Source of the DNA: AP-15 sp035538335 | GTDB lineage: Bacteria; Pseudomonadota; Alphaproteobacteria; ATCC43930; CGMCC-115725 | NCBI GenBank assembly: GCA_035538335.1 | Contig: DATLKN010000054.1 | Location: 14,691-78,690, forward strand | DNA length: 64,000 nucleotides | Reading direction: 5' to 3' | In this document: piece by piece, positions 25,049 to 34,234 of the stretch | Layout: every line of letters starts with the position of its first letter | Numbering within the stretch: the first letter of the stretch is position 1 | Program-made: the position numbers and the translations under genes | The notes under the pieces: model-generated | The model's input: only the letters and a program-made list of their open reading frames with translations | Database searches by the model: none | Told to the model about the DNA's origin: nothing

Positions 25049-25477
25049 ATGCGCATCCTCGTTCCGATCGACGGTTCGGCCCCCTCGCTGCGTGCGGTCG
25101 AACACGCGATCGGGCTGGTCGGCGGCAGAGCGGGTTCGGAGATCATCCTCCTCAACGTGCAAGGCCCGGAGACCCTCGACGTCTCCGATTTCGCCGCCGT
25201 CGTCACGGCGCAGGCCGATCGCGCGCGCGCCGCCCGGCAGTCGAAGGCGGCCTTGCGCAAGGCCGTCGCGCGTTGCGGACAGGCGAACGCCCGGTTTACG
25301 GTGCGGGCCGAAATCGGCCCCGTCGCCGAGACCATCGCCGAACTCGCCCGCCGGCTCGAAGTCGACCAGATCGTCATCGGCAGCCGCGGCCTCGGAGCGC
25401 TCGGCCGGCTTTTCCTCGGCTCCGTCGCGACCAAGGTCGCCCGCCTCGTCCGGGTGCCGGTGACGCTCGTCAAATAA
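25049..25477 (+). CDS. Universal stress protein (UspA family)
   Basis: 142 residues. MRILVPIDGSAPSLRAVEHAIGL starts the fold, and VDQIVIGSRGLGALGRLFLGSVATKVARLVRVPVTLVK contains the ATP-binding G-x2-G-x9-G-S motif, so it belongs to the ATP-binding UspA class. Nine bp after the SDR stop. Role in stress survival is known for the family, the trigger is not. Confidence 0.9.
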   Translation: MRILVPIDGSAPSLRAVEHAIGLVGGRAGSEIILLNVQGPETLDVSDFAAVVTAQADRARAARQSKAALRKAVARCGQANARFTVRAEIGPVAETIAELARRLEVDQIVIGSRGLGALGRLFLGSVATKVARLVRVPVTLVK

Positions 25478-25524
25478 AGCGGCGCGCTGTATGATTGCCG
25501 CACCCCCCTTTTCGGTTTAGCCAC

Positions 25525-25980
25525 GTGTCGAACCTCAAGACATTGCCGATCCGCCGGAGCGGCCGCACCGGCGAATGCCGCGAGCGCGGCTTTACCCTGC
25601 TCGAGCTGCTGGTCGTCCTCGCAATCCTCGGCCTGTTGATCGGCCTCGTCGCGCCGGCGGTGCTGCGCCAGCTCGGCCATGCCAAGGAGGAGATCGCGCA
25701 TCAGTCGATCGAACGCCTGGGCGGCGTCCTCGACATCTACAAGCTCGATGTCGGCTCATACCCGACGACCGAGCAGGGCCTGCAGGCGCTGATCACCCGG
25801 CCGGAGGGGATCCGCCATTGGCACGGCCCCTATCTCAAGGGCGCCAAGCTGCCGGAGGATCCGTGGGGGCACCCGTTCGTCTACCGCAGCCCGAGCGAGC
25901 GGCAGGGGCACGAATACGACCTCTATTCGCTGGGGCCGAGCGGCCAGCCCGGCGGGCAAGGCGAGATCGAGAACGAATGA
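25525..25980 (+). CDS. gspG: Type II secretion major pseudopilin GspG
   Basis: 151 residues from the GTG at 25525. Prepilin leader ends RERG with cleavage before FTLLELLVVLAILGLLIGLV, followed by the family blocks DVGSYPTTEQGLQALI, WHGPYLKGAKLPEDPWGHPFVYRSPSE and the C-terminal calcium-loop region HEYDLYSLGPSG. GspG polymerises into the T2SS pseudopilus after processing by the prepilin peptidase (36489). It is on the plus strand and converges on gspK with 3 bp between the stops, so it is transcribed apart from the rest of the cluster. Confidence 0.95.
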   Translation: MSNLKTLPIRRSGRTGECRERGFTLLELLVVLAILGLLIGLVAPAVLRQLGHAKEEIAHQSIERLGGVLDIYKLDVGSYPTTEQGLQALITRPEGIRHWHGPYLKGAKLPEDPWGHPFVYRSPSERQGHEYDLYSLGPSGQPGGQGEIENE

Positions 25981-25983
25981 GCC

Positions 25984-26808
25984 TCATTCCGCCGCGCCGG
26001 CGTCGCGCGCCAGAATGACGTAGCCGCCCGGCAGCATCGGGCCGATGCGCGCGATCACCGTGCGCTCCGCGCGCGCGTTTCCCAGGCCCAGCGCGGCGGC
26101 CGTGATCCGCGCCGTCACGATTGGCGGCGGCGCCGTCAGAAAGGCCGGGTTCGGGGCATTCGGATTGCTTTCCTGAACCAGCGCGAGCGCGGCCGTCACC
26201 GTTGGGTCGGCGCTTTGCGGATTGGGAAGAGGCGGGCCGTAGAGCGTCAGGTGCGGTCGGATCGCGGCGAATATCTCGGGCGTCATGCCAAGCACCCGGC
26301 GCAATTCGCCCAAGGTTTGCAGCGGCTCGCCCGGCGGCCCGTAGGACCGCCCCGCCGCCTCGTAGCGAGCCATTTCCTCCGTCGGCTGCGGGCCGCCGGG
26401 GGCGCTGCCGACCCACAAGGCGATTTCCTGCGCAATCTGCTGCGCCGTCCCGTCGTCGCTGCCGACCGCCCGCAACAGCGCATATAGCAGCGCCGGCGTC
26501 GCCGTGTTCGGATTGATCCGCCCCGCCTCGTCGGTGACGCGCACGACGGTTTCCGCGGCGCCGATGCGCAGCTTGTGGGCGCTGCCGTCGAGCGGCCAGC
26601 GGCGGTCGGGTTGCGGGTCGGACAGGTTGTAGATCGCCTGATAGACCGCCCCGTCGGCCGCCGCCTGCGCCGCCGCATTGGAGACGAGATTGCTCGCGAT
26701 GCGGATCTCGGTGCGGCCGCGCGCCGTCAGATTGCCGACGATGAAGGCGATCAGCACGAGCGTCCACAGCACGATCAACAGCGCAAAGCCGCGGTTCCGG
26801 CCAGTCAT
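25984..26808 (-). CDS. gspK: Type II secretion minor pseudopilin GspK
   Basis: 274 residues. MTGRNRG then FALLIVLWTLVLIAFIV is the short prepilin leader and membrane helix; as usual for GspK, the Glu at position 5 after the cleavage is missing. DEAGRINPNTATPALLYALLRAVG and SYGPPGEPLQTLGELRRVLGM are GspK blocks of the Ca-binding alpha domain. GspK caps the pseudopilus tip. It is the last gene of the minus-strand T2SS run, 25 bp after gspD. Confidence 0.93.
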   Translation of the reverse strand: MTGRNRGFALLIVLWTLVLIAFIVGNLTARGRTEIRIASNLVSNAAAQAAADGAVYQAIYNLSDPQPDRRWPLDGSAHKLRIGAAETVVRVTDEAGRINPNTATPALLYALLRAVGSDDGTAQQIAQEIALWVGSAPGGPQPTEEMARYEAAGRSYGPPGEPLQTLGELRRVLGMTPEIFAAIRPHLTLYGPPLPNPQSADPTVTAALALVQESNPNAPNPAFLTAPPPIVTARITAAALGLGNARAERTVIARIGPMLPGGYVILARDAGAAE

Positions 26809-26833
26809 CGCGGCCGGCCGGCACGGCACGGCG

Positions 26834-29119
26834 TCAGAGCCCGTTCGGGTTCGGCGACCCCCCGGCGGGTTTCGCCTGCAGCTGTTGCGGCACCAGTCCG
26901 GCATTGATCAATTGCGCGCGCAAATCCTCGGTCAGCGCGCGCGCGTCGCGCTGATCGTGCACGACGTGCGGCGTGATCATCACCAACAGCTCGGTGCGCG
27001 CCCGCGTATTGTTCTGGTTCGACACGATCGCGCTCAGGATCGGAATATCCTTGAGCCAGGGAAGGCCCGTATTCCCCTGGCTGACATTGTCGCGGATCAG
27101 CCCCGCCATGCCGACGGTCTGGCCATCCTGCACGGCAAGGCGGGTGCGGAACACCTGATCGTTGAATGTCGGCGAGCCCTGCACGGTGTTGGTCGCCGCC
27201 GCCGCCACATCGCTGACTTCCTGCGCGATGTCGAGGCTGACGAGGCCGCCGGAATTGACGCGCGGCGTCACCAGCATGATGACGCCCGTTTCGTGGTAGT
27301 CGACGCTGTTGACGATCGGCGCCCCCGTCGTCAGCGTGCTCGTCGCGGTGCCGGTCAGCACCGGCACCTGCTGCCCGACTTGCAGGCTGGCCGGCTGGTT
27401 GTCGAGCACCATGATCTGCGGCGCCGACAGCACCCTCACCTTGGTGATGTCGGCCAGCGCGTTCAGAACAAAGCTCTGGCTCTTGCCGATGACGAAGCTG
27501 TTCGCGGTGAAGCTCTGGTTGAAGATCGAGGTCGGGCCCTGGCTCATATAGGCGGTGGCCGCCCCGATCCGGGCGAACCATTGGGTGCCGTATTGCAGAC
27601 TGTCGTTCAGATCGACCTCGGCGATGGTCGCCGAGATCAACACTTGCAGCGGGATGATGTCGATCTTGCGCAGCATCGCATCGATGACGTGGTATTCGCT
27701 CGGTGTCGCGTAAATCAAGAGCCCGTTGTTGCGCTGGTCGGCGATGATGCGGATGCGATTGGCAGCCTCCTTGCCCGTCTCGCCGCCGGCCTCGGCCGAC
27801 AAGGGCTCGGTCGCGGCGCTCGTCGTCTGCGCGCCGGTCGTGCCGGTCGTGCCGGTCGCCGCGCCCGGCGTCGTGCCAGCGAGCGTCATGCCGCCGGTCG
27901 TGCCGGTCGTCCCGCCCGTCGATCCGGGGCTGGCGCCCGGAAGCGAGGTCAACCCGCCGGGCGCCGCGCCGCCGGTGGCGCCGGTCGGAGCGCCGAAGCC
28001 CGTCAGCGACCCGGTGCTGCTCGTCGCCGTCGCCGCGCCGGGTGCGGTGCTGCCCGGCGCGGCCGCCGGCAGCGGCGTCACGTGTTCGGGCGTGAACGCG
28101 CGCTGCAACAGGTTCTGCAGCTCGATGGCCTGCCCGTTCTGCACATAATAGACGTGCCAGCTGCGCGCGGTCGCATCCTCGACATTGTGCGCCAGGCGCA
28201 GCAGCCGCCGCGCCGAATCGATGTAGCTCGGCTGCGGCGAGATCACGAGCACGGCGTCGACGCGGTCCATCGGCAAGACGCGAACGACCCCGGCAAGCGG
28301 CTCGCCCTGCCCCGCCTGCATGACTTTTTCTATTTCCTTCGCGAGCTTCTCGGGGTTCGCATCGCCGGCCGGAAACAGCGCGTAGGATTGACCGGCCAGC
28401 AGGTCGATGTCGAACGCGTGAACAAGGCTGACGAGGGCCTGCCGCCCGGCCGCGTCGCCGCTGACGATCAGGCCGTTGCCGGCCGGGTCGGGGAAGATCT
28501 TGCTGGTTCCCGAAACATAGGGCGCCAGCACCTTGGCGAGCTGTTCGGCCGAGGCGTAGTGCAGCGGCACGACCTCGGTCCCGGCGCCGAGCGCGCCGCC
28601 GCCCTCGATCGCGTTCACCACCGCGCCGGGGGCGATCAGCATGACCCGGAAAACGCCGTTCTGCTTGACGATCGTCGCGCCGTTCTGATTGAGCAGCGTC
28701 TCGAGCGTCGGCAACAGCGCCGCCCGGCTGATCGGCTTGCCGGTCTCGATCGAGGCCGTTCCCTTCACATCGGGATCGATCGTGTAGTTGACCTTCAGCA
28801 TATTGCCGAGGATCGTGCGGACGACCTCCCGGATATCGGTATCGACGAAGTCGAGGGTGACCTCGCCGCCGGCAACCGCCCCCGCTGTCGCAGGGGCGGC
28901 GACCGCCGGGTGTTCCGGCCGGCCCGGGGCGACATAGGCGTGCTGCTGGCTGTATTGGTTCGGGATCGTGCCGCTGACCCGCGGCGCTGCCGGCTGCAGG
29001 TTGGCCGGCGCCTGCAACGGCGCGAGATGGGGCGGTGGTGGCGGCGTCGCATGGCAAGCGGCGAGCAGCGCTAGCGCGGCGGCCGCGAAAACGTGCCGGA
29101 AGCCGCCGGGGGACCGCAT
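26834..29119 (-). CDS. gspD: Type II secretion outer-membrane secretin GspD
   Basis: 761 residues. Lipoprotein-like start (ALALLAAC), a Pro-rich linker, N0 domain EVTLDFVDTDIREVVRTILGNMLKVNYTIDPDVKG, N1-N3 repeats, and the secretin core VLSAPQIMVLDNQPASLQVGQQVPV ... VDYHETGVIMLVTPRVN ... GLIRDNVSQGNTGLPWLKDIPILSAIV ... LLVMITPHVV. Between about residues 343 and 443 lies a Gly/Thr/Ala/Pro-rich insert with GTTGTTGG repeats, placed in N3, where secretins vary. The ATG at 29119 overlaps the stop of the upstream gene by one base. If lipidated it may self-pilot. Confidence 0.95.
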   Translation of the reverse strand: MRSPGGFRHVFAAAALALLAACHATPPPPPHLAPLQAPANLQPAAPRVSGTIPNQYSQQHAYVAPGRPEHPAVAAPATAGAVAGGEVTLDFVDTDIREVVRTILGNMLKVNYTIDPDVKGTASIETGKPISRAALLPTLETLLNQNGATIVKQNGVFRVMLIAPGAVVNAIEGGGALGAGTEVVPLHYASAEQLAKVLAPYVSGTSKIFPDPAGNGLIVSGDAAGRQALVSLVHAFDIDLLAGQSYALFPAGDANPEKLAKEIEKVMQAGQGEPLAGVVRVLPMDRVDAVLVISPQPSYIDSARRLLRLAHNVEDATARSWHVYYVQNGQAIELQNLLQRAFTPEHVTPLPAAAPGSTAPGAATATSSTGSLTGFGAPTGATGGAAPGGLTSLPGASPGSTGGTTGTTGGMTLAGTTPGAATGTTGTTGAQTTSAATEPLSAEAGGETGKEAANRIRIIADQRNNGLLIYATPSEYHVIDAMLRKIDIIPLQVLISATIAEVDLNDSLQYGTQWFARIGAATAYMSQGPTSIFNQSFTANSFVIGKSQSFVLNALADITKVRVLSAPQIMVLDNQPASLQVGQQVPVLTGTATSTLTTGAPIVNSVDYHETGVIMLVTPRVNSGGLVSLDIAQEVSDVAAAATNTVQGSPTFNDQVFRTRLAVQDGQTVGMAGLIRDNVSQGNTGLPWLKDIPILSAIVSNQNNTRARTELLVMITPHVVHDQRDARALTEDLRAQLINAGLVPQQLQAKPAGGSPNPNGL

Positions 29120-29739
29120 CACGGCCGCCAAACCGGCACCGCCCCGGTCGGCGGGCGCGGCACAAAACGCGGGCCCAGCCCCCCCGGCGGCCGGAACGGT
29201 GCGCCGGGCGCCGGGCGGCCGTTGAACGGCAGCTGCCGATTGGCGACGGCGACGCTCCGTGGCGACGCGCGCACGAGGCTCGGATCCTCTTTCGGCCGCA
29301 ACATCCGGGTGCCGCCGGGACCGCTCAGCGAGATCTCGACCGGCGTGATCTGGTCGATCCGCCAGCCGCTGACGGTCTCCCCCTCGCCGAGCACCAGCGG
29401 CTTTGCCCCCTTGACCGCAAAGATCGCCATCTTGAGCGGCGGCAATGTGACGATCCCCGTCAAGCGGGCGTCGGCCAGGTCGAGGCCGGCGTCGGGGCCG
29501 GAGGCGGCCGGAGGCGGGCGCCGCTCCGGACTGAAGAGCGGCCGTCCCAAGATCGTCGCCAGCAGTTCCCGGTGGCGAAGTTTTTGCTGCGGCCGAACGG
29601 CGGCCGGGGCTTTCACCTGCCGCGGCATCTCGATCGCCGGCTTGTCGCCGGCCGCGCCGGAACCGATCTCGAGATAGAGTATCGCGCCGAACAGAACGCT
29701 GCCGGCGAGCAATAGGTAGATGACGAGGCGATCCATCAT
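29119..29739 (-). CDS. Type II secretion GspC/GspN-like inner-membrane protein
   Basis: 206 residues. One N-terminal helix (VIYLLLAGSVLFGAILYL) and a periplasmic part with ELLATILGRPLFSPERRP, ADARLTGIVTLPPLKMAIFAVKG and LVLGEGETVSGWRIDQITPVEISL. This is the homology region of PulC/GspC-type proteins that contacts the secretin N0 domain. There is no PDZ domain; the last 50 residues are Pro/Arg-rich. Its position between gspM and gspD fits a GspC role, while some alphaproteobacterial annotations call it GspN. Confidence 0.75.
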   Translation of the reverse strand: MMDRLVIYLLLAGSVLFGAILYLEIGSGAAGDKPAIEMPRQVKAPAAVRPQQKLRHRELLATILGRPLFSPERRPPPAASGPDAGLDLADARLTGIVTLPPLKMAIFAVKGAKPLVLGEGETVSGWRIDQITPVEISLSGPGGTRMLRPKEDPSLVRASPRSVAVANRQLPFNGRPAPGAPFRPPGGLGPRFVPRPPTGAVPVWRP

Positions 29740-30314
29740 CGCTTGGCCGCGGCGGCAGTTTGGGCGGCGCGGAAGCCGTATACGTCGAGCGTCCCGTTGA
29801 TCGTCTGCGGCCCCGGCAGCCCCGGCCGCCGCAACACACCGTGCAGCTGCAAATCGTCGATGACGAGCGGCGGATTGGTTTCTTCGAGGGCGGCGATCAG
29901 CTTCACCACGGTTTCATAGGTACCGCTGAGGATGACGCGCAATCCTATACGCCGGTACGGGCCGCGCGTCTCGGCCGATAGCGCCTCGGTGCTGCCGATC
30001 GTGGCGCCGACCGAGACGGCGAGCGCCTCGACGCGGCTTTCGAGATCGGCTGAAGCGATCGCGTCGGTCGATCCCTGGAGCGTCACCTTGCGCGCCTGCG
30101 CCTCGGTGCGCAGCGCGGCCAACCGCGCGCGCAGCGCCGGCAGCTCGGCCGCCAGCGCCTTCAGCCGCGGCACCAGCATCTCCCGCCGCTCGAGCCTTGC
30201 GGCGCGTTCGGCGTAGAAGCCGACAACCGGGGCCACGGCTAGCAGATAGAGGCTGCCGAGCACGACGAAGAGCAGCGTCAGCGCCAGAAGCCGGCCCGTA
30301 AGGCCAGTGGGCAT
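29736..30314 (-). CDS. gspM: Type II secretion GspM
   Basis: 192 residues with one membrane helix (LLALTLLFVVLGSLYLLAVAPVV), then a coiled-coil-like segment (ERREMLVPRLKALAAELPALRARLAALR) and a ferredoxin-like periplasmic domain with ESRVEALAVSVGATIGSTEAL and FRAAQTAA at the end. GspM works with GspL as the inner-membrane platform. Start ATG 30314; the stop overlaps the next ATG as ATGA. The low sequence conservation of GspM is offset by its place after gspL. Confidence 0.85.
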   Translation of the reverse strand: MPTGLTGRLLALTLLFVVLGSLYLLAVAPVVGFYAERAARLERREMLVPRLKALAAELPALRARLAALRTEAQARKVTLQGSTDAIASADLESRVEALAVSVGATIGSTEALSAETRGPYRRIGLRVILSGTYETVVKLIAALEETNPPLVIDDLQLHGVLRRPGLPGPQTINGTLDVYGFRAAQTAAAAKR

Positions 30315-30328
30315 GGCAGCGAGCGTGA

Positions 30329-31363
30329 TTACGGCCGGACCCCCGCGGTGATGGTGAAGACTTCGGCGTGCAGCGCCTCCAGCCGCGTCACCGGCGCGGC
30401 AAAAGCCGGATTGCCGAACTCGCCCGACGCTGAGAGCGGGCCGATCAGGCGCGCCGCCGCCGCCGAGCGGCCGCTCAACGTCACCTTGCGGTGCCGCAGC
30501 GAGAATTCGGACAGATAGGTGTCGTCGGGCAGAACGCGAGTTGCCGCCGCCAGCGCCTCCAGCGGGTGCCCGGCCTTGTCGCGCTCGCGCGCGATCAGAT
30601 CGACATTGCCCGACAGGCGATCGATGTCGCGGCGCAGCTTGTCGGCCTCCGCCGCCGCGACCCTGCCGGCGGCGACCTGACGGTCGACGGCCGCCAGCGC
30701 CAGGCTTTGCCGGACGAACGGGGTTACCACGACGGCAAGTCCCAGCACCGCGCAAACCGCCGCCGCCGCATGGACGAAGCGGCGCGACGGCGCTTCGATT
30801 CGGCCGCCATTGCCGTCGAGCGGCAGATGGCAGGCGCGTCCCCTTGCATCGGCGATCTCCGCCCGCCGCGGCGCGAGCCCCGCCCCGCGCAGCGCCGCAA
30901 GCAGCGGCGCGAGGGCGGCTTTCGGCAGCAGCGTCAGGCGGACCGACAGGCGGCCGCTCTGCCGATCGACCGATTCGACCTGGTAGTCCCAATAAAGCTC
31001 CTCGGCCGCGAACGGCGTCTCGCGGTCCATTTCGAAAGCGAGGACCTGCCGCAGTTCGCGCTCGGCGGCGAGCGGCAGGCTGACCGTCTTTTGCAGCACG
31101 TCCGTGTCGTGCAGGCGCAGCACCGCCGGCTTGCCGGCGGCGCGCGGCAATCCGGTAAACCCGGCCGACGCCAGTGGGTAGCGCCCGAGGAGCGTCTCCC
31201 TCCCGCCGCGACGCAGGCTGGCCGTCACCCCGTCAACCTCGCCGAGCGGACCGATCGGGGCGATCACCAGCGCGTCGCCGGCACTCGTCCCGGTCTGCCG
31301 AAAGCGCTGCGGCACAAGCTCGAGCAGCTGGCCCAGCCACCAGTCCCAAAAATCGCGCATCAT
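30329..31363 (-). CDS. gspL: Type II secretion GspL
   Basis: 344 residues. Cytoplasmic actin-like part with VLRLHDTDVLQKTVSLPLAAERELRQVLAFEMDRETPF (the PilM/GspL block that docks on GspE), then a membrane helix (AAAAVCAVLGLAVVVTPF, about 212-229) and a PilN-like periplasmic domain (LEALAAATRVLPDDTYLSEFSLRHRKVTLSGRS). It couples the ATPase to the platform. Fourteen bp before gspM. Confidence 0.9.
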   Translation of the reverse strand: MMRDFWDWWLGQLLELVPQRFRQTGTSAGDALVIAPIGPLGEVDGVTASLRRGGRETLLGRYPLASAGFTGLPRAAGKPAVLRLHDTDVLQKTVSLPLAAERELRQVLAFEMDRETPFAAEELYWDYQVESVDRQSGRLSVRLTLLPKAALAPLLAALRGAGLAPRRAEIADARGRACHLPLDGNGGRIEAPSRRFVHAAAAVCAVLGLAVVVTPFVRQSLALAAVDRQVAAGRVAAAEADKLRRDIDRLSGNVDLIARERDKAGHPLEALAAATRVLPDDTYLSEFSLRHRKVTLSGRSAAAARLIGPLSASGEFGNPAFAAPVTRLEALHAEVFTITAGVRP

Positions 31364-31504
31364 TTGTCGCGACCGCGCCGATCAATCGCCGATTGGCCGT
31401 CCCCGCAGGAGGGCGGCGATGCCCCACCGGCGCCGACCGCCGGCTCCCCCCACGGCCCGACGACAAGGAGATTTTCCGAATGTGGCCCTATCAAGGCAAG
31501 CCCC

Positions 31505-32122
31505 TCAAAGACGCGGCGCGGCGACCAGATCCGGCCAGCGCCTCAGGTCGCCTTTTTTGAAGGCGAGCCGAATGCGGATCAACGGCGGATTGCCGGGGCC
31601 ATGCCAGGCGGCAAGCCATCGCGCCGGCTGCCCCGGCGCGGGCGGGCCCCAATAGGCGAGCTGCAGGCGTTCGACGGCGCCGACGAGTTCGGTCTCGCTC
31701 GGGCGTGGCGGCGGCCCGGCCAACTGCTCGTGCCGGTGCGGCGCCCACAGCAGCACCAGCCGATGCCGGTCGAGTTCGAGACGGATGTCGGCGCGGCGCA
31801 CCGTGCCGAGCCCGGTCGGCAAGTCGCCGACAAAGGTGAAGCGGACCGCCGTGCCCCGCACGCCCTCTTGACCTGTCGCACCCTTGGCAAATCCTTCGGG
31901 CGCGATCTGCGGCGTCCCGGTCAGCACGTTGCGCAAGACGCGCGCGGCGGCGTCGAGGTCGGAGGTGTCGGCCAGCCGCCGGCGCTGCGCGCCCCACATC
32001 TCGAGCCCGGCACGCACGCCCTGCGTCAGCCCGACGACGAGAAACCCGAGCACGACGAGCGCAACGATGATCTCGAGCAGCGTGAAGCCCGATTGCCGGT
32101 GCGGCGGGCTCGGGGGGGTCAT
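31505..32122 (-). CDS. gspJ: Type II secretion minor pseudopilin GspJ
   Basis: 205 residues. Prepilin signal HRQSG then FTLLEIIVALVVLGFLVVGLTQG. The tail ELVGAVERLQLAYWGPPAPGQPARWLAAWHG ... LIRIRLAF is the GspJ pattern (a V-x-L-x-Y-W core, then a P-x-x-I-R). GspJ joins GspI and GspK at the pseudopilus tip. It is separated from gspL by 141 bp with no gene I can support. Confidence 0.92.
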   Translation of the reverse strand: MTPPSPPHRQSGFTLLEIIVALVVLGFLVVGLTQGVRAGLEMWGAQRRRLADTSDLDAAARVLRNVLTGTPQIAPEGFAKGATGQEGVRGTAVRFTFVGDLPTGLGTVRRADIRLELDRHRLVLLWAPHRHEQLAGPPPRPSETELVGAVERLQLAYWGPPAPGQPARWLAAWHGPGNPPLIRIRLAFKKGDLRRWPDLVAAPRL

Positions 32123-32129
32123 CGCCGGA

Positions 32130-32567
32130 TCACTGCGGACTTTGCGTCGTCGCGACGCGCCTGGTCTCGAGCACGACGCGGCGGTTGCGGCCGCGGGTCT
32201 TCCAAGAGATCGCCACCCGCACGTCGTAGAGCGTCGTCACGAGACTCCCGACGCCGTTCGGGGACTGCGTGCTGCGCGACGTCAGCGGCCGCACCGAGAG
32301 GTGCCAGCGGAAGCCGCCGCCGTCATCGCCCTGATGCTTTCCCGCCACCACGCTCGCCTCGCGCCCGATCGCGGCGAGATGCGACTGCGCCCGCTCCACC
32401 GCCTCTTCGGTCCGGCTCGCCGTGTTGGCCGCGACGAGCCCGGTGCCGCCGGCGCGGAACAACAGCACAAAGGCAAGACCGGCGATCGCCAAGGCGACGA
32501 CGACCTCGAGCAGCGTGAAGCCGCGCGGCGGGCGCCGCGGCGTGCGTGGCCCGGGTTTAGTGCGCAT
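32130..32567 (-). CDS. gspI: Type II secretion minor pseudopilin GspI
   Basis: 145 residues. RRPPRG then FTLLEVVVALAIAGLAFVLLFRAG is the class III leader and helix; the rest is short and beta-rich, as in GspI. Starts inside the end of gspH (11-bp overlap) and ends 7 bp before gspJ, so it is tightly coupled. Confidence 0.9.
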   Translation of the reverse strand: MRTKPGPRTPRRPPRGFTLLEVVVALAIAGLAFVLLFRAGGTGLVAANTASRTEEAVERAQSHLAAIGREASVVAGKHQGDDGGGFRWHLSVRPLTSRSTQSPNGVGSLVTTLYDVRVAISWKTRGRNRRVVLETRRVATTQSPQ

Positions 32568-33027
32568 CAGCGACCTGCACCCGACCGGTCAGCCAATCGA
32601 TGCCGATGGCAATCTGGCGGCCGTCCTCGGCGATCGAAATCCGCCCGCCGCTGGAGCTGCCGTCGGGGTTGAAGCGGATGTCGCCCTGGCGCTCGGTCGC
32701 CCGTTCGCCGGCGATCGTCAACAGCTCGATCGAGAGCCGCGCCGGCAACGGGTGCGGCTGGCCGTCGCCAATGCGCCAGCTGCGCCGTTGGAGATCGAGC
32801 GCGAGGGCAACGCTGCGGTTGTCGAGGATCGCCTGCGAGCGCGCCAGCCGCAGCCCCGAGGCGAGCTCGGCGGCGGTCGCCTTGAGCGCGGCGCCGCTGC
32901 TCCACGGCGCCTTGTAGCCTGCGATCAGCGTCAGCGCGAAACCGAGGATGGCGATCACGACCAGCAGTTCGAGCAGGGTAAAGCCGCCGGCCGGCGGACG
33001 GCGGGCAGTCTCACGACACCAGATCAT
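32557..33027 (-). CDS. gspH: Type II secretion minor pseudopilin GspH
   Basis: 156 residues. RRPPAGG then FTLLELLVVIAILGFALTLIAGY is the leader and helix, followed by LKATAAELASGLRLARSQAILDNRSVALALDLQRRSW, the GspH/FimT block, and IRFNPDGSSSGGRISI at the end. Overlaps gspF by 17 bp and gspI by 11 bp. Confidence 0.93.
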   Translation of the reverse strand: MIWCRETARRPPAGGFTLLELLVVIAILGFALTLIAGYKAPWSSGAALKATAAELASGLRLARSQAILDNRSVALALDLQRRSWRIGDGQPHPLPARLSIELLTIAGERATERQGDIRFNPDGSSSGGRISIAEDGRQIAIGIDWLTGRVQVADAH

Positions 33028-34234
33028 TGAGGCTCAGCATCGCCGTCAGCAGGGCGCTGATGATGCCGGCAACCACCAGGCCCATCGTGATCGTGATCGC
33101 CGGCACCGCCAGCGAGACCAGCCGCTGCAGCAACAGGCGCGCCTGCTCGTCGTGGATTTCGGCCGCGCGCAGCGCCATTGCCGAGAGCTGGGCCGCCTCC
33201 TCGCCGAGCTGCAGCAGATGGATGGTGCGCGGCGGGAAGAGGCCCGCTTCGCCGAGCGAGCGGGCGAGGCCGGCGCCGCCCTTTGCCGCCAGCGCCGCTT
33301 TCTCAACGGCGGCGCTGGCGGCGAGATTGCCGAGTGCCTCCTTGACGATGCCGAGGGCCGGAATCAGCGGCACGCCGTTCTGCAAGAGGCTGCCCAGCGT
33401 CCGCGTCAGCCGGGCCGCGAGGGTTTCGCGCAGCAGCCTGCCGACGACCGGCAGGCGCAGCAGCAGCCGGTCCACCGGCAGACGGTAGGCGGGAACCCGC
33501 AACAGCTGGCGGGCCACCAGCCCGAGCACCGCCATCGCGAGCAGCGCCCACGGCCCGCCCTCGTGAACCGCCGTGCCGAGACCCATCAAAAACCGGGTCG
33601 GGGTGGGCAGCTTCGCGCCGGCCTGCTCGAAGATCGGCACGAATTGCGGCAACACGTAATCGAGCAGCAGCACGATCGAGCCGATCGCGGCAACGACAAG
33701 CAACGCCGGATAGACGAGGGCGGCGTGCAGGCTGGCCGTCAGGCTGCGCTCGCGGTCGAGCAGCTCGGCCAGCCGGCTGAGGGTCGCCGCGAGCGTGCCG
33801 CCCGCCTCGCCAGCGCGCACGAGCCCGATGTAGAGCCGCGAGAAGCTGCGCGGCTCGGCCGCCAGCGCGGCCGCCAGCGAGCTGCCGCCGCGCACCTTGT
33901 CGCGCACATTGGCAAGCACCGCGCGCACCTTCGCGTTGCCGCTGTTTTCGGTGACGTAGCGCAACGCCCGATCGAGGTCCTGGCCCGCGCCCAGCATGAT
34001 CGCAAGCTCGCGGGTGACTTCGCCGAGCGCGGTTTTGTCGAGCCCGCGCGCGCCTCCGATCTCGATGCGCAACAGTTCGCCAAACGCGCGCCGCGCGCCG
34101 GCCGGATCGGCACGCAAGACGATCTGACCCTGCCGCTGCAGCCGGTCGACGACAGTGCTGCGGTCCGGGGCCTCCATGACGCCGCGCACCACTTCGCCGC
34201 CGCCATTCAGCGCCGACCAGCGAAACGACGGCAT
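33011..34234 (-). CDS. gspF: Type II secretion inner-membrane platform protein GspF
   Basis: 407 residues from ATG 34234; a GTG six codons upstream is an alternative start. Two copies of the T2SF cytoplasmic domain are seen: VTRELAIMLGAGQDLDRALRYVTENSG and ARLTRTLGSLLQNGVPLIPALGIVKEALG, with membrane helices near ALVYPALLVVAAIGSIVLLLDYVLPQFVPIFEQAG and the C-terminal VPAITITMGLVVAGIISALLTAM. GspF transmits ATPase motion to pseudopilus growth. Confidence 0.95.
   Translation of the reverse strand: MPSFRWSALNGGGEVVRGVMEAPDRSTVVDRLQRQGQIVLRADPAGARRAFGELLRIEIGGARGLDKTALGEVTRELAIMLGAGQDLDRALRYVTENSGNAKVRAVLANVRDKVRGGSSLAAALAAEPRSFSRLYIGLVRAGEAGGTLAATLSRLAELLDRERSLTASLHAALVYPALLVVAAIGSIVLLLDYVLPQFVPIFEQAGAKLPTPTRFLMGLGTAVHEGGPWALLAMAVLGLVARQLLRVPAYRLPVDRLLLRLPVVGRLLRETLAARLTRTLGSLLQNGVPLIPALGIVKEALGNLAASAAVEKAALAAKGGAGLARSLGEAGLFPPRTIHLLQLGEEAAQLSAMALRAAEIHDEQARLLLQRLVSLAVPAITITMGLVVAGIISALLTAMLSLNDLVS

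Noticed and set aside
26834..29839. 1001-codon reading of the GspD frame
   Set aside because: The first 240 residues overlap the gspC-like and gspM genes and show no domain; the secretin starts at 29119 with its lipoprotein-like signal.
31481..31558. 26-codon plus-strand frame with a strong AAGGAG site between gspL and gspJ
   Set aside because: Starts well (MWPYQGKPL) but runs antisense into the end of gspJ, is short and has no recognisable feature; could be a gene relic.
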